NCBI GenBank assembly: GCA_030681645.1
Contig: JAUXRX010000055.1
Coordinates: 1 to 64,000, forward strand
Reading direction: 5' to 3'
Origin: Archangium sp.
GTDB lineage: Bacteria; Myxococcota; Myxococcia; Myxococcales; Myxococcaceae
Length of the DNA: 64,000 nt
Positions 42,046-50,700 of this stretch are shown in pieces. Each line of letters opens with the position of its first letter. Within the stretch, counting starts at the first letter, position 1. The translations under genes were made by a program, and so were the position numbers. The notes under the pieces were generated by a model, which had not been told where the DNA came from, did no database searches, and saw only the letters and a program-made list of their open reading frames with translations.

Positions 42046-43860
42046 TCAGCGGAAATAAACGCCAAGCCCCAGGGTGAGGAAACCGAACCACTCGAAGGTT
42101 CCCCGGGGCGAGTAGTAGAGCATCGGGCCGCCGCCGAACTCGAAGGTGAAGCCGCCGGGCGCCATCCACTGCATGCCCAGGTCGGCGTGGAACATCTTCC
42201 CCCAGATGTCGTCGTACGAGAGGTCGGTGAGCTCGCCGTTGACCGACACGTACCCCGACTTCCGCTGCCAGGCGTTGAAGCCGTAGTGCGCGCCGCCGCC
42301 GATGTACGGGCTCCACTGGGACGAGAGCGGCACCCAGCGCGCCGAGAGGTCGAGGCCCGGGCCGATGGCGTCGAGCGCGAGGGTGATGAAGAGCCAGGGG
42401 GTGGGCATCCAGTGGCCTTCGAACACGAGGATGCCCTTGGTGCTGACGAGCGCGAACCCGAGCCCCCAGTGTTTGGTGAGGCGCGGGTCGTTCTGGATCT
42501 CGTCGGCGATGGCCTTCTTGAGCGCGCTCTGCCGCTCGGCCTCGAACTTGAGCGCCTTGGCGCGATCGGCGAAGCGGGCGACGGAAGGGTCTTCTCCGAA
42601 GGCGGGATCGAGCGAGAGCGCCTCTTCGAGCACGCGCTGCTCTTCGTCGGCCCTGCCTTCCTTCTGCAATTCGACGGAGCGGACCAGCAACGCGCGCGCC
42701 TTGCCTCTGCGGGCGCGCATCTCGTGGGGGTCTTCGTCGAGCATGCGCTGGAACATGTCGAGGGCGGCGTTGACGTCGCCCTGCGCGAGGGTGCCGCTGG
42801 CGGCCCACTCGGCGAACTGGCTGGAGCCCTTCACCAGCCCCGACTCGAGCGCTTCCTTGCGGTACTCGAGGCGCCTGGCCCAGAGCACCGCGCCCGGCGC
42901 CATGGTCACCTCGGCGACGAGCACGCCGTCGAACACGGGGCGCTTGATCCGGTACGAGCCGGCGGCGAGCTGCAGCCGGCGGCGCTCGTTGGGGTCTGAT
43001 CTCGCCTCGGCCACCAGGTGCTGCTCTGCGCTGTCGGTCACCACGTAGCGGTGGCTGGGCTCGGCCTCGAGCTCGAGCGTGGCGGCGGCGGTGATCAGCT
43101 TGGTGAGCGGCACGTCGCCCCGGCCCTTGAGAGAGAAGCGGAAGCCCGGGCGCTGCGGCAGCGCGCTCGCCTCGGTGTCGATGCGGGTGCGCTCGTACGC
43201 GTAGCCGTAGGCCTCGGTGAGGCGCACGATGCCGTCGCCGTCGACGTCGCCCGCGCCGCGCAGCGCGGACACCCAGTGGTGGGTGAAGATGGAGCCCGCC
43301 AGCGCCTTCGATTCCTGCGCGAGCTCGTCGGCCCCTGACGAGCTCAACAGCGCGAAGCCCTGCACCGGCTCGTCGGCGAGCAGGCGCACCGCGGCGACGG
43401 GCATCGCGCCCTTGGTGCCGAGGATCGCGCCCGAGCGGCAGGCGTCGACGACGGCGAGCGTGAGGCCGGCCTTCGTGTTCGAGAGGCGGTCGGCGAGCGT
43501 GGTGAGGGCGAGCACCGGGCCGCGCAGGTGCAGGGAGCTCGCGTCGGCGTGGCCCGAGAAGAAGAAGAAGAACAGGGTGGGCTCGGTGCTCTCGGCGAGC
43601 TGGCCTTCGATCTTCGTGAGCGCGGCGTCGAGCTCTTTGGTGGTGGGCTCGAAGAGGAGCGTGGTGTCGGCCTCGGCGACGCTGCCGAGCTGAACGAGCA
43701 CCTCCTGCACGCGGCGCGCGTCGTCGTGGGCGTAGCGCAGAGAGCGGTCGGTGGCCCAGCCGTCGTTGGCGCCGACGAGGAGCGCGAAGCGGCGCTCGGC
43801 GTGGGCGGTGGACGCGAGCGACGCGCAGAGGAATAGGAGTCGCACGGTGCGGGACGGCAT
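42046..43860 (-). CDS. Exported caspase-fold (peptidase C14) protein with TPR and barrel-like C-terminus
   Basis: A 604-residue protein with a signal peptide (1-21). Residues 25-230 are a metacaspase-type p20 domain: His104 in FFSGHADASS and Cys141 in VDACRSGA form the dyad. About 240-340 is a beta-sandwich segment, 345-430 holds TPR-like helices, and 470-604 is a Gly/aromatic-rich strand region ending in GLGVYFR, like an outer-membrane beta-barrel C-terminus (final aromatic followed by Arg). This would place a caspase domain in the periplasm tied to the outer membrane. The dyad looks intact. The target is unknown. Confidence 0.82.
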   Translation of the reverse strand: MPSRTVRLLFLCASLASTAHAERRFALLVGANDGWATDRSLRYAHDDARRVQEVLVQLGSVAEADTTLLFEPTTKELDAALTKIEGQLAESTEPTLFFFFFSGHADASSLHLRGPVLALTTLADRLSNTKAGLTLAVVDACRSGAILGTKGAMPVAAVRLLADEPVQGFALLSSSGADELAQESKALAGSIFTHHWVSALRGAGDVDGDGIVRLTEAYGYAYERTRIDTEASALPQRPGFRFSLKGRGDVPLTKLITAAATLELEAEPSHRYVVTDSAEQHLVAEARSDPNERRRLQLAAGSYRIKRPVFDGVLVAEVTMAPGAVLWARRLEYRKEALESGLVKGSSQFAEWAASGTLAQGDVNAALDMFQRMLDEDPHEMRARRGKARALLVRSVELQKEGRADEEQRVLEEALSLDPAFGEDPSVARFADRAKALKFEAERQSALKKAIADEIQNDPRLTKHWGLGFALVSTKGILVFEGHWMPTPWLFITLALDAIGPGLDLSARWVPLSSQWSPYIGGGAHYGFNAWQRKSGYVSVNGELTDLSYDDIWGKMFHADLGMQWMAPGGFTFEFGGGPMLYYSPRGTFEWFGFLTLGLGVYFR

Positions 43861-43947
43861 CTTCGGGAGGTGGATCTAGCGCGTCGACAGGCACGAGGCC
43901 ATCGACCGCCCGGTTCGACAGAGATCACGGCAACCGACCGGGAGAGG

Positions 43948-43953
43948 TAGAGT
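43948..43953 (+). promoter_or_regulatory. Putative -10 element 7 nt before the 43961 gene
   Basis: TAGAGT followed by seven bases and the ATG, with no Shine-Dalgarno site. Same spacing as at transaldolase, 47212, 52127 and 54098. Confidence 0.45.
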
Positions 43954-43960
43954 CATCACG

Positions 43961-44230
43961 ATGCCTCATCAAGGTGCTGCCAGCGCACAGCTCACTGATA
44001 CGACTCCCCGAGCGCTGCAGCGCCATCTCGAGCGGCTGCGAGCCACGCCTCCTCGCGAGCGGCTCGAGCGCGCCTTTCGGCTGTCTGAGCAGGTGCGCGA
44101 GGCGACCATGACCGATGTTCGGCGCCAGCACCCCGGGGCGACTGAAGGCGAGCTGGCGGTCGCGTTCATCCGTCGCGTCTACGGCGATGAACTCGCGACA
44201 CGCTTCGCAGCCCGCCGTACCGCGCGATGA
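43961..44230 (+). CDS. Small partner protein of a nucleotidyltransferase-like module
   Basis: An 89-residue helical protein. The core RERLERAFRLSEQVREATMTDVRRQHPGATEGELAVAFIRRVYGDELA (in pieces) resembles small proteins commonly encoded just before nucleotidyltransferase-like (AbiEii/MNT-type) genes in many bacteria: a repeat-helix pair followed by RRxHPxATxxEL and GDEL. It overlaps the next, internally deleted gene by 4 bp. The module looks toxin-antitoxin-like but no function is proven for this family. Confidence 0.65.
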   Translation: MPHQGAASAQLTDTTPRALQRHLERLRATPPRERLERAFRLSEQVREATMTDVRRQHPGATEGELAVAFIRRVYGDELATRFAARRTAR

Positions 44231-44493
44231 CCATCAAGGTCGAGGACTCGACGCTGGCCGTGGTCCGCGCGTTCGAGCGAATGGGCATCGAGCACGACGT
44301 GACGGGTTCGTTGGCGAGCTCACTGGAGCGGGACGATCCTTTCAGCTCGGTGAAGGTCGCCTCGGCGTGTGACGTGCTGCTCTCGAAGCTGCGCTGGTAC
44401 CGGCTGGGCGGCGAGATTTCCGACCAGCAATGGAAGGACGTCCTGGGCACGCTCGACCTGCTCGAGCGCGTACTCTCGGAAGCGAGCACATGA
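44227..44493 (+). pseudogene. Internally deleted nucleotidyltransferase-like gene
   Basis: An 88-residue remnant. The first 32 residues (AVVRAFERMGIEHDVTGSLASS) match the start of MNT/AbiEii-type nucleotidyltransferases, where VTGSxASS leads into the Gly-Ser and Asp metal motifs. These motifs and about 100 residues are absent; the chain continues straight with the family's C-terminal part (ACDVLLSKLRWYRLGGEISDQQWKDVLG). The deletion kept the frame. Without the catalytic Asp residues it cannot transfer nucleotides. It might still fold with its partner, but decay is more likely. Confidence 0.7.
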
Positions 44494-45029
44494 GCTCGTC
44501 GCCCGAAGCGCAGAGAGCTGAAGTCGAAGCGATCTACCGCCGCTACGGGCCGATGCTCTTTCGCCGGTGCCGCTCGCTGCTGGGCTCCGATGCCGAGGCG
44601 CAGGACTGCCTGCAGGACACGTTCGTCGGTTTCCTGAAGGGGAACTGGCGTGGGGAAGCGCAGCCGCTGACGGTGCTGTACCGGGTGGCGACGAACCAGG
44701 CGATCGATCGGCTGCGCAAGCGCGGGCGCTGGCACGGCCGCGCGTCAGAGCTGGCGGTACGGGAAGACGAGCCCGACGCGACGGTGGAGGAGCAGGGCGC
44801 AGGCTGGGCCTCGCGGCAGACGATGGCCGAGACCGAGCGCGTCGAGTGGGCGCACGATCTGGCGTTCCTCACGAAGGGCGAAGACGACTTCACGATGACC
44901 GCCGCGACGATGCACTGGGTCGAGGGGCACACGCTGGAAGAGATCGCGCAGACGCTGGGCGTGACGCGGAAGACCGTGTCAGCCCGGTTGACCCGGTTCA
45001 GCGAGCGGGTGGCGGAGAGAAAGAAGTAG
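44490..45029 (+). CDS. Sigma-70-family (ECF-like) sigma factor
   Basis: A 179-residue protein. Region 2 (about 10-80) contains EAIYRRYGPMLFRRC, AEAQDCLQDTFVGFLKGNWRGEAQPLTVLYRVATNQAIDRLRKR in pieces; region 4 (about 125-175) contains MHWVEGHTLEEIAQTLGVTRKTVSARLTRF. The ATG at 44490 overlaps the stop of the nucleotidyltransferase remnant by 4 bp, so it may be translated only by coupling. No anti-sigma gene is next to it. Its last 32 bp overlap the convergent molybdopterin oxidoreductase frame. Confidence 0.88.
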   Translation: MSSSPEAQRAEVEAIYRRYGPMLFRRCRSLLGSDAEAQDCLQDTFVGFLKGNWRGEAQPLTVLYRVATNQAIDRLRKRGRWHGRASELAVREDEPDATVEEQGAGWASRQTMAETERVEWAHDLAFLTKGEDDFTMTAATMHWVEGHTLEEIAQTLGVTRKTVSARLTRFSERVAERKK

Positions 45030-47172
45030 ATGAACTTCTCTCCCTCTCCCCGAGGGGGAGAGGGCAAACCTCCACCCTCAACCCATTGAGCACGGCGGTC
45101 CCGCAGCTCTGATCAACCACGTTCTCGTCCGTCAGGTCATTCATGCTCACGCCAGCGTGAGCCGACGCGACGCTGAGCCGAACGCCCGTTCGCCCGTGTC
45201 CCCAGCCGTGCGGCAGGCTGACCACGCCGGGCATCACCGAGTCGGTCACCTCGACAGGCACTTCGATCGAGCCGACACGAGACGTCACCGAGACGACCTT
45301 CCCGCTCTCGAGTCCTCGCGGCGCGGCGTCGTCGGGGTGCATGTGCAGCGTGCAGCGTGGGCGGCCTTTCACCAGGCGGTGGCTGTTGTGCATCCACGAG
45401 TTGTTGCTGCGGAGGTCTCTGCGGCCGATCAGAAAGAGCTGGTTCGCCCTCTCCCCGACCCCTTCTTCCCTCGCTTCTCTGGTCGCTTCGCCTTGGCGCA
45501 TCTTCCGCTCCGCTTCAGCTGCGGCTTTGAGCATCTGTGCCGGTGCGAGCTCGATTCTCCTGCACAGCTTCTTCAGCCTCGGCTCCAGCGGGCCCAGGTC
45601 GACCCCGTGCGGTGATTGCTCGAGCTTCGCCACCGTCAGCTTCGTCGGGCCCGCGCGAAGAAGAAGGTCGACGATCGTCCTCGGAGTCACCCGCTTCCCC
45701 ACCGCCAGCGCTGCCTTGCCGAGCGGACTCACCTCGGCGATCAACCGCAAGAAGATCTCCCAGTCGTGCAGCAGCCCGGCCGGCGGCTCGAACAACGCCC
45801 CGTTCCACCGCGCGGTGTTCCGAATACCCACCGCGTGCAGCGCGAGGTCGTAGTGATCGTGCTCGAGCGTGGTCGTCGACGGCAGGATGTAGTGCGCGTG
45901 CCGCGTGGTCTCGTTGACGTAGAGATCCACCGCCACCATCAACTCGAGCTTCGCGAGCACGCCATCGAGCCGCCGCCCGTTCGGCGCGGAGAGCACCGGG
46001 TTGTGCGCGGTGATGATGAGCGCGCGCGCGTTCGCCTCGAGCTCTTCCGCCATCGTGGCGATGGGGAGCTCGCCGTTGAACTCCGGCAGCCCGCGCACCG
46101 TGCTGCGGAACGAATCGAAGCTGCCGGGCTGGCCGGTGCGCCTGGCGATCGCCACGAGATCCACCGCGGGGCTGGTGAACATCGGGCCACCCACGCGATC
46201 CAGGTTGCCCGTCACCACGTTGATCACGTCGATGAGCCAGGTCGCGAGCAACCCGAACTCCTGCACGCTGACGCCCATGCGGCCGTAGCAGACCGCGGAC
46301 GGCGCAGCGGAAAAGTCCCTCGCCAGCCTCACGATCGTCTCTGCCGCGATGCCGGTGAGCGGCGCCACGCGCGAGGGTGGGTACTCCAGCGCGAGCGCGC
46401 GCACTTCCTTCAGACCCTCCACCGGCACGGGGATCCGATCGAGGTGCAGCAGCTCCTCGGAGAAGAGCGTGTGCAGGAACCCGAGCAGGAAGAACGCGTC
46501 GGTGCCCGGGCGGATGAAGTGGTGCGCGTCGGCGACGTCAGCGGTCTCGGTGCGGCGGGGATCGATGACGACCAGCCGGCCTCCCCGCTCGCGCAGCGCC
46601 TTGAGCCGCTTCGGCAGATCAGGCGCGGTCATCACCGAGCCGTTCGACGCCATCGGGTTCGCCCCGAGGATCAAGAAGTGCGCGGTGCGATCGAGATCAG
46701 GTACGGGAAGGATGACCTGGTTCCCGTACATCCACCGTGACACCAGCATGCGCGGCAGGTTGTCCACCGAGGCGCTCGAGAAGCGGTTGCGGGTGCCCAG
46801 CGCCCACGGCAGCAACGTCTGCGCGTAGATCGACGCGCCGTAGTTGTGCAGCACCGGGTTGCCCTGCGCGAACGCGACCGCGTCCTTCCCGTGCTCCTGG
46901 CGGATGGCGCGCAGCCGCTGGCCGATGTCTGAGAAGGCCTCGTCCCAGCTCACCTCGACGAAGCGGTCGCCTTCGCGGCGCACCGGGTGACGGAGGCGAT
47001 CGGGGTCTTCGTACACGTCCTTGAGCGCCACGGCCTTCGGGCAGATGTGACCGCGGCTGAAGGGGTCTTCCCTGTCGCCGCGAATGCCGAGGATCTTCCC
47101 GTGCTCGTGCTCGATCGCCAGCCCGCAGATGGCCTCGCAGAGGTTGCACGCGCGGTAGTGGAGCTGCGGCAT
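44998..47172 (-). CDS. Molybdopterin-dependent oxidoreductase (DMSO reductase superfamily)
   Basis: A 724-residue enzyme. The N-terminal [4Fe-4S] ligands are Cys9, 12, 16 and 44 (CNLCEAICG, HICPKA), then MPT-binding regions such as GANPMASNG, VVIDPRRTETADVADAH (split here) and a C-terminal domain with NSWMHNSHRLVKG and SLPHGWGH. It belongs to the FdhF/assimilatory nitrate reductase-like group without a signal peptide, so cytoplasmic. An internal segment near residues 568-576 (EGVGERANQ) and the last 20 residues derive from CCCTCTCCCC repeats. The frame stops only at 44998, overlapping the sigma factor gene by 32 bp. Confidence 0.9.
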   Translation of the reverse strand: MPQLHYRACNLCEAICGLAIEHEHGKILGIRGDREDPFSRGHICPKAVALKDVYEDPDRLRHPVRREGDRFVEVSWDEAFSDIGQRLRAIRQEHGKDAVAFAQGNPVLHNYGASIYAQTLLPWALGTRNRFSSASVDNLPRMLVSRWMYGNQVILPVPDLDRTAHFLILGANPMASNGSVMTAPDLPKRLKALRERGGRLVVIDPRRTETADVADAHHFIRPGTDAFFLLGFLHTLFSEELLHLDRIPVPVEGLKEVRALALEYPPSRVAPLTGIAAETIVRLARDFSAAPSAVCYGRMGVSVQEFGLLATWLIDVINVVTGNLDRVGGPMFTSPAVDLVAIARRTGQPGSFDSFRSTVRGLPEFNGELPIATMAEELEANARALIITAHNPVLSAPNGRRLDGVLAKLELMVAVDLYVNETTRHAHYILPSTTTLEHDHYDLALHAVGIRNTARWNGALFEPPAGLLHDWEIFLRLIAEVSPLGKAALAVGKRVTPRTIVDLLLRAGPTKLTVAKLEQSPHGVDLGPLEPRLKKLCRRIELAPAQMLKAAAEAERKMRQGEATREAREEGVGERANQLFLIGRRDLRSNNSWMHNSHRLVKGRPRCTLHMHPDDAAPRGLESGKVVSVTSRVGSIEVPVEVTDSVMPGVVSLPHGWGHGRTGVRLSVASAHAGVSMNDLTDENVVDQSCGTAVLNGLRVEVCPLPLGERERSSSTSFSPPPAR
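45037..45070. repeat. Palindromic CCCTCTCCCC-type repeat, read in frame by the minus-strand gene
   Basis: CTCCCTCTCCCCGAGGGGGAG with AGGGCAAACC, same as at 19803. The minus-strand oxidoreductase frame runs through it, giving its C-terminal VCPLPLGERERSSS tail. Confidence 0.78.
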
Positions 47173-47175
47173 CGG

Positions 47176-47204
47176 TTGGGTGGATCTACCACCGTCAGTA
47201 TGCT
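47176..47204 (+). promoter_or_regulatory. Sigma-70-type promoter, leaderless, for the 47212 lipoprotein
   Basis: TTGGGT (47176-47181), a 17-bp spacer and TATGCT (47199-47204), then seven bases to the ATG at 47212. It starts inside the minus-strand oxidoreductase promoter region. Confidence 0.6.
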
Positions 47205-47211
47205 GCGCCCC

Positions 47212-47430
47212 ATGCGCTGGCTCCTGGTGGTGGTGGCGGTGGGCGGTTGTGGTGTTCAGCCGAGCACCATCTGCTCGGATTCACCTCTCGGGGGAACGTG
47301 CACCCACGTCGAGGGTACCTGGCGGCTGCTGTCGGGTCAGCGCGCCACGCGCTGCGGCGGCGTGGCGTTCCTGGTCGAGGGTGAGCCGAGCTGCGAGACC
47401 CAGTGGCAGTTCACCGCGACACGGGAATAG
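47212..47430 (+). CDS. Small Cys-rich lipoprotein
   Basis: A 72-residue protein. The signal peptide MRWLLVVVAVGGC gives a lipobox VGGC (Cys13). The mature part holds several cysteines (STICSDS, GGTCTHVEG, ATRCGG, PSCETQW), suggesting disulfides. It contains GTWRLLSGQ, which recalls short lipocalin-like or META-type strands, but nothing firm. ATG at 47212 fits the promoter spacing; an earlier ATG at 47200 overlaps the -10. Confidence 0.62.
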   Translation: MRWLLVVVAVGGCGVQPSTICSDSPLGGTCTHVEGTWRLLSGQRATRCGGVAFLVEGEPSCETQWQFTATRE

Positions 47431-47464
47431 GGCGCTTGGTTTGCCCTCTCCCCGAGGCTTGCGA

Positions 47465-49099
47465 CTACCTTCTGGGCGCGCTTGCTCTCGGGGCGACCAC
47501 CACCCGCTCGGACGGCGCCATGCTCGGCGGGGCGTGCTGCCGGGCCCAGGTCGAGAGATACGCGTCTTCTTCCTTCGCCCAGCGCGCGTCTGACCAACCC
47601 AGCTCCTGCTGGCAGATGGCGCGGACGCGCGGCAGGTGCTCAGCCCCGCCTTCCGAGAGCAACAGCCCCGCTCTCACCCGTCGCAGCAGCAGGTCTTCCA
47701 GGTGCACCACCCGCTCGACGCGCGCCGCGTGCCGCAGCTCGGCCCACAGGAACCACGTCTCGGGAATGCGCTCGAGCTCGCCTTCTCTCGACGCCTCCAC
47801 CAGCGCCGGAGTCCACGTGCCGTACCGCCCCGCCAGCCGGCGGCGTTCGAGCGCGTCGAGCTCACCCCAGCGCGCGCTCGTGGGCGGCGGGGGAAAGCGG
47901 CCCCGCTTGTCCGCGCCCTGCGGCGGCTGCGGCAGCGTGAGCTCGACCTTGTCCACCGCCTCGCGGGCGATCTCCCGGAACGTCGTCAGCTTGCCGCCCG
48001 TCACCGTCCACAACCCGCGCTCGTTCCAGATGACGTGCTCGCGCGATTCCTTCGACGGGTCCTTCTTCCCCGTGCCGATCACCGGGCGCACGCCCGCGTA
48101 GCTCGAGACCGCGTCACCGACGTGCAGCGACAACCCGGGGAACGCCGCGCGCGCAGCCTCGACCAGCGAGCTCGCCTCGCCCTGGCTGATGTGCGGAGGC
48201 TCGTCGAGCGGGCGATCGTGATCGAGGTCGGTCGTGCCCAGCAGCGTCAGCCCTTCCCACGGGTAGGCGAACATCGGCCGCCCGTCGGTCGGGTGACGAA
48301 AGGCGACCGCCTGCGCCACCGCGAACCGCCACGAGGGAAACAACAGGTGACTGCCCCGCAGCGGCCGAATGGCGGCCTTCGCGCCCACCCCTGCGCGGAG
48401 CACGTCGGCCCACGCGCCGGTCGCGTTCACCACCGCGCGCGCTTCCACCTTCACCACCCGGTCCGCGCGCTCGCGGTCGCGCAGCACCACCCCCGAGACC
48501 TTGCCATCGCGCTCGAGCAGCTCCTCGACCCGCGCGTAGTTGAGCGCCGAGGCCCCGGCCGCCAGCGCGTCGAACAACACCCGCAACACCAGCCGCGCGT
48601 CGTCCGTCTGCGCGTCGCGGTACCAGAACCCCCCCGCGAGCCGGTCGAGCCGCAGCCGCGGCGCGAGCATCAACAGGTCGGCCACGCTCAGCGCCTTGTG
48701 CGGCACCCCACTGCCGAACGCGTCGTAGATGCGCAGGCCGGCCCGCATCATGCGCTTGCTCATCTTGTCGCCGTCGTAGCTGGGCATGAGGAAGCCGATC
48801 GGCTCCACCAGGCCCGGGAGCTCGTTGAGCAACCGCTCGCGCTCGCGCACCGAGTGCCAGGTGAGCCGGAGATCGCCCTGCGCCAGGTAGCGCAGCCCGC
48901 CGTGCACCAGCTTCGAGCTCCGGCTCGAGGTGCCCGAGGCGAAGTCGCCCTGCTCTACCAGCAGCGCGTCGAGCCCCCGCCGGGTGGCCTCGTGCAACAT
49001 GCCCACGCCGGTGATGCCGCCGCCGACGATGACGAGATCCCACGGGCCGTGGTTCTCCAGGCGGCTCCAGGTCTGTTCCCGCGAGGCGTTCGAGCTCAT
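47465..49099 (-). CDS. glpD: FAD-dependent glycerol-3-phosphate dehydrogenase/oxidase
   Basis: A 544-residue GlpD family enzyme. FAD motif GGGITG at 26-31, then VEQGDFASGTSSRSSKLVHGGLRYL (in two parts), the hallmark of the family, and SSYAGVRPVIGTGKKDPSKESREH with the C-terminal domain TGGKLTTFREIA. It oxidises glycerol-3-phosphate to dihydroxyacetone phosphate at the inner membrane, feeding the quinone pool. The gene overlaps the AGPS-like gene by 4 bp. The product DHAP is the backbone for the ether lipid step assigned to its neighbour. Confidence 0.92.
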   Translation of the reverse strand: MSSNASREQTWSRLENHGPWDLVIVGGGITGVGMLHEATRRGLDALLVEQGDFASGTSSRSSKLVHGGLRYLAQGDLRLTWHSVRERERLLNELPGLVEPIGFLMPSYDGDKMSKRMMRAGLRIYDAFGSGVPHKALSVADLLMLAPRLRLDRLAGGFWYRDAQTDDARLVLRVLFDALAAGASALNYARVEELLERDGKVSGVVLRDRERADRVVKVEARAVVNATGAWADVLRAGVGAKAAIRPLRGSHLLFPSWRFAVAQAVAFRHPTDGRPMFAYPWEGLTLLGTTDLDHDRPLDEPPHISQGEASSLVEAARAAFPGLSLHVGDAVSSYAGVRPVIGTGKKDPSKESREHVIWNERGLWTVTGGKLTTFREIAREAVDKVELTLPQPPQGADKRGRFPPPPTSARWGELDALERRRLAGRYGTWTPALVEASREGELERIPETWFLWAELRHAARVERVVHLEDLLLRRVRAGLLLSEGGAEHLPRVRAICQQELGWSDARWAKEEDAYLSTWARQHAPPSMAPSERVVVAPRASAPRR

Positions 49100-50700
49100 C
49101 CCCCGGCTCCACGGAGCAGCTTGCCGGGGTTCATCACGCCCGATGGGTCGAACCCGCGCATCACGCCCTCGAGGGTGGACATGCCCAGCGCGCCCTTCTC
49201 GGCCGCCAGGTACGGCGCGTGGTCCACGCCCACCCCGTGCTGGTGGCTGATGGTGCCGTGGCCCGCGACGATCGCCTCGCTCGCGCGCGCCTTGAGCCGC
49301 TGCCAGCGCTCCAGCGTCTCCTCGGGCGTGGGGGCGAGGCGGAACAGGTAGGTGGTGTAGATGCTCGAGCCGTCGCCGTAGAGATGAGAGAGGTGCGTGT
49401 AGACGTGCGTCTTCTCGTTCCACTTCTCGAGGCCGGTGCGCAGCGCGGCTTCCACGTCACGCAACAGCTTCGGCACCGCTGACCACGGCGCGGCGGTCTC
49501 GAGCGTGTCGACCGCGTAGCCCAGGTCCCACAACGAGTTGCGCAGGTACGGCGCGCGGAAGCGGTTCTTCGTCCACTGCGCGCCGAAGGTGCGGCCCGCC
49601 GAGATGCCCGCGTGCTTGCGCGTCAACGCCAGCGCCTCCTCGAGGGCGAAGGTCACCGACGCGGCCGAGCCGGTGGAGCCGATCAGCAGCAGCGCCTTGC
49701 CTTCGCCCGCGCCGCGGAACTTCATCCACGCCTCGAGCGCGCCCAGCAGCCGCTCATGGCCCGCCAGCATCAACATGGTGCGCGCCTCTTCGGGGGCCGA
49801 GAGCCGCAACATCGACAACGGCAGCTTCGCCTGCGCGATGGTGCGCGAGGCGGCGAGGCCCTCTTCCCAGCCGGGGAAGAACACGCCGACGAACTCCTCG
49901 CGCTCGGGCATCTTCGAGACCCGCACCGTCGCCTCGGTGATGACGCCCAGCCGGCCCTCGGAGCCCAGCACCAGCTCCTTCAGGTCAGGCCCCGCGGCCG
50001 ACGCGGGGAACACGGGGAGCTTGAGCGTGCCCTTCGGCGTCTCCACCTGGCCGCCCGCGAAGAGCCGCTCGATGCGCCCGTAGTGGGCCGACTGCTGCCC
50101 GCTGGAACGCGTGGCGATCCACCCGCCCAGGGTCGACTGCTCGAAGCTCTGGGGGAAATGGCCGAGGGTGAGCCCGTGCGCGCGCAATCGCGCCTCGAGG
50201 TCGGGCCCCGACACACCCGCGCCAAAGGTGGCCAGGCGGCTGACGTCGTCGAGCTTGAGCAGGGTCGACATGCGCCGCAGATCCATCGTCACCGTGGGGG
50301 TGCTGCCCGCCTCGGGGTTGATGTGGCCCGCCACGCTGGTGCCGCCGCCATAGGGAATGAGGCGGGTGCCGGTGCGCTGCGCCCACTCGAGCAGCGAGCG
50401 CACGTCTTCGCTCGACTCGGGGTACGCCACCGCGTCGGGGAACACGCCGAGCTGCCCCGAGCGCAGGGCCACCCAGTCACCGAAGCTCTGCCCCCGCGCG
50501 TGGCGCAGCCGGTCTTCCGGGTCGAACGAGAGGAAGGGCGCGGCGGTGACCCGGCTCTGCGGCACGGTCTTCAGCACCTCGCCCAGGCTCGCGCTCTTCG
50601 CGGCCGACGGCGGGCCGACCCAGTCGCTGAGCGCGGCGCGGCTCTTCACAGGCACTTCGTAGGAGTGGCTCTCGTCTCCCCAACCATTCCAGCGCTTCAT
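49096..50700 (-). CDS. FAD-linked oxidase, alkyl-dihydroxyacetone-phosphate-synthase (AGPS) like
   Basis: A 534-residue FAD_binding_4 protein with FAD site PYGGGTSVAGHINPE (near 116-130) and EQSTLGGWIATRSSGQQS, both typical of AGPS. The C-terminal His motif, usually HHH in AGPS, appears as ISHQHGVGVDHAPYL. AGPS swaps the acyl group of acyl-DHAP for a fatty alcohol, forming ether lipids; M. xanthus makes ether lipids during development. It is coupled by 4-bp overlaps to both the FadR-type regulator and glpD. The His-to-Gln change leaves room for a related oxidase role. Confidence 0.82.
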   Translation of the reverse strand: MKRWNGWGDESHSYEVPVKSRAALSDWVGPPSAAKSASLGEVLKTVPQSRVTAAPFLSFDPEDRLRHARGQSFGDWVALRSGQLGVFPDAVAYPESSEDVRSLLEWAQRTGTRLIPYGGGTSVAGHINPEAGSTPTVTMDLRRMSTLLKLDDVSRLATFGAGVSGPDLEARLRAHGLTLGHFPQSFEQSTLGGWIATRSSGQQSAHYGRIERLFAGGQVETPKGTLKLPVFPASAAGPDLKELVLGSEGRLGVITEATVRVSKMPEREEFVGVFFPGWEEGLAASRTIAQAKLPLSMLRLSAPEEARTMLMLAGHERLLGALEAWMKFRGAGEGKALLLIGSTGSAASVTFALEEALALTRKHAGISAGRTFGAQWTKNRFRAPYLRNSLWDLGYAVDTLETAAPWSAVPKLLRDVEAALRTGLEKWNEKTHVYTHLSHLYGDGSSIYTTYLFRLAPTPEETLERWQRLKARASEAIVAGHGTISHQHGVGVDHAPYLAAEKGALGMSTLEGVMRGFDPSGVMNPGKLLRGAGG

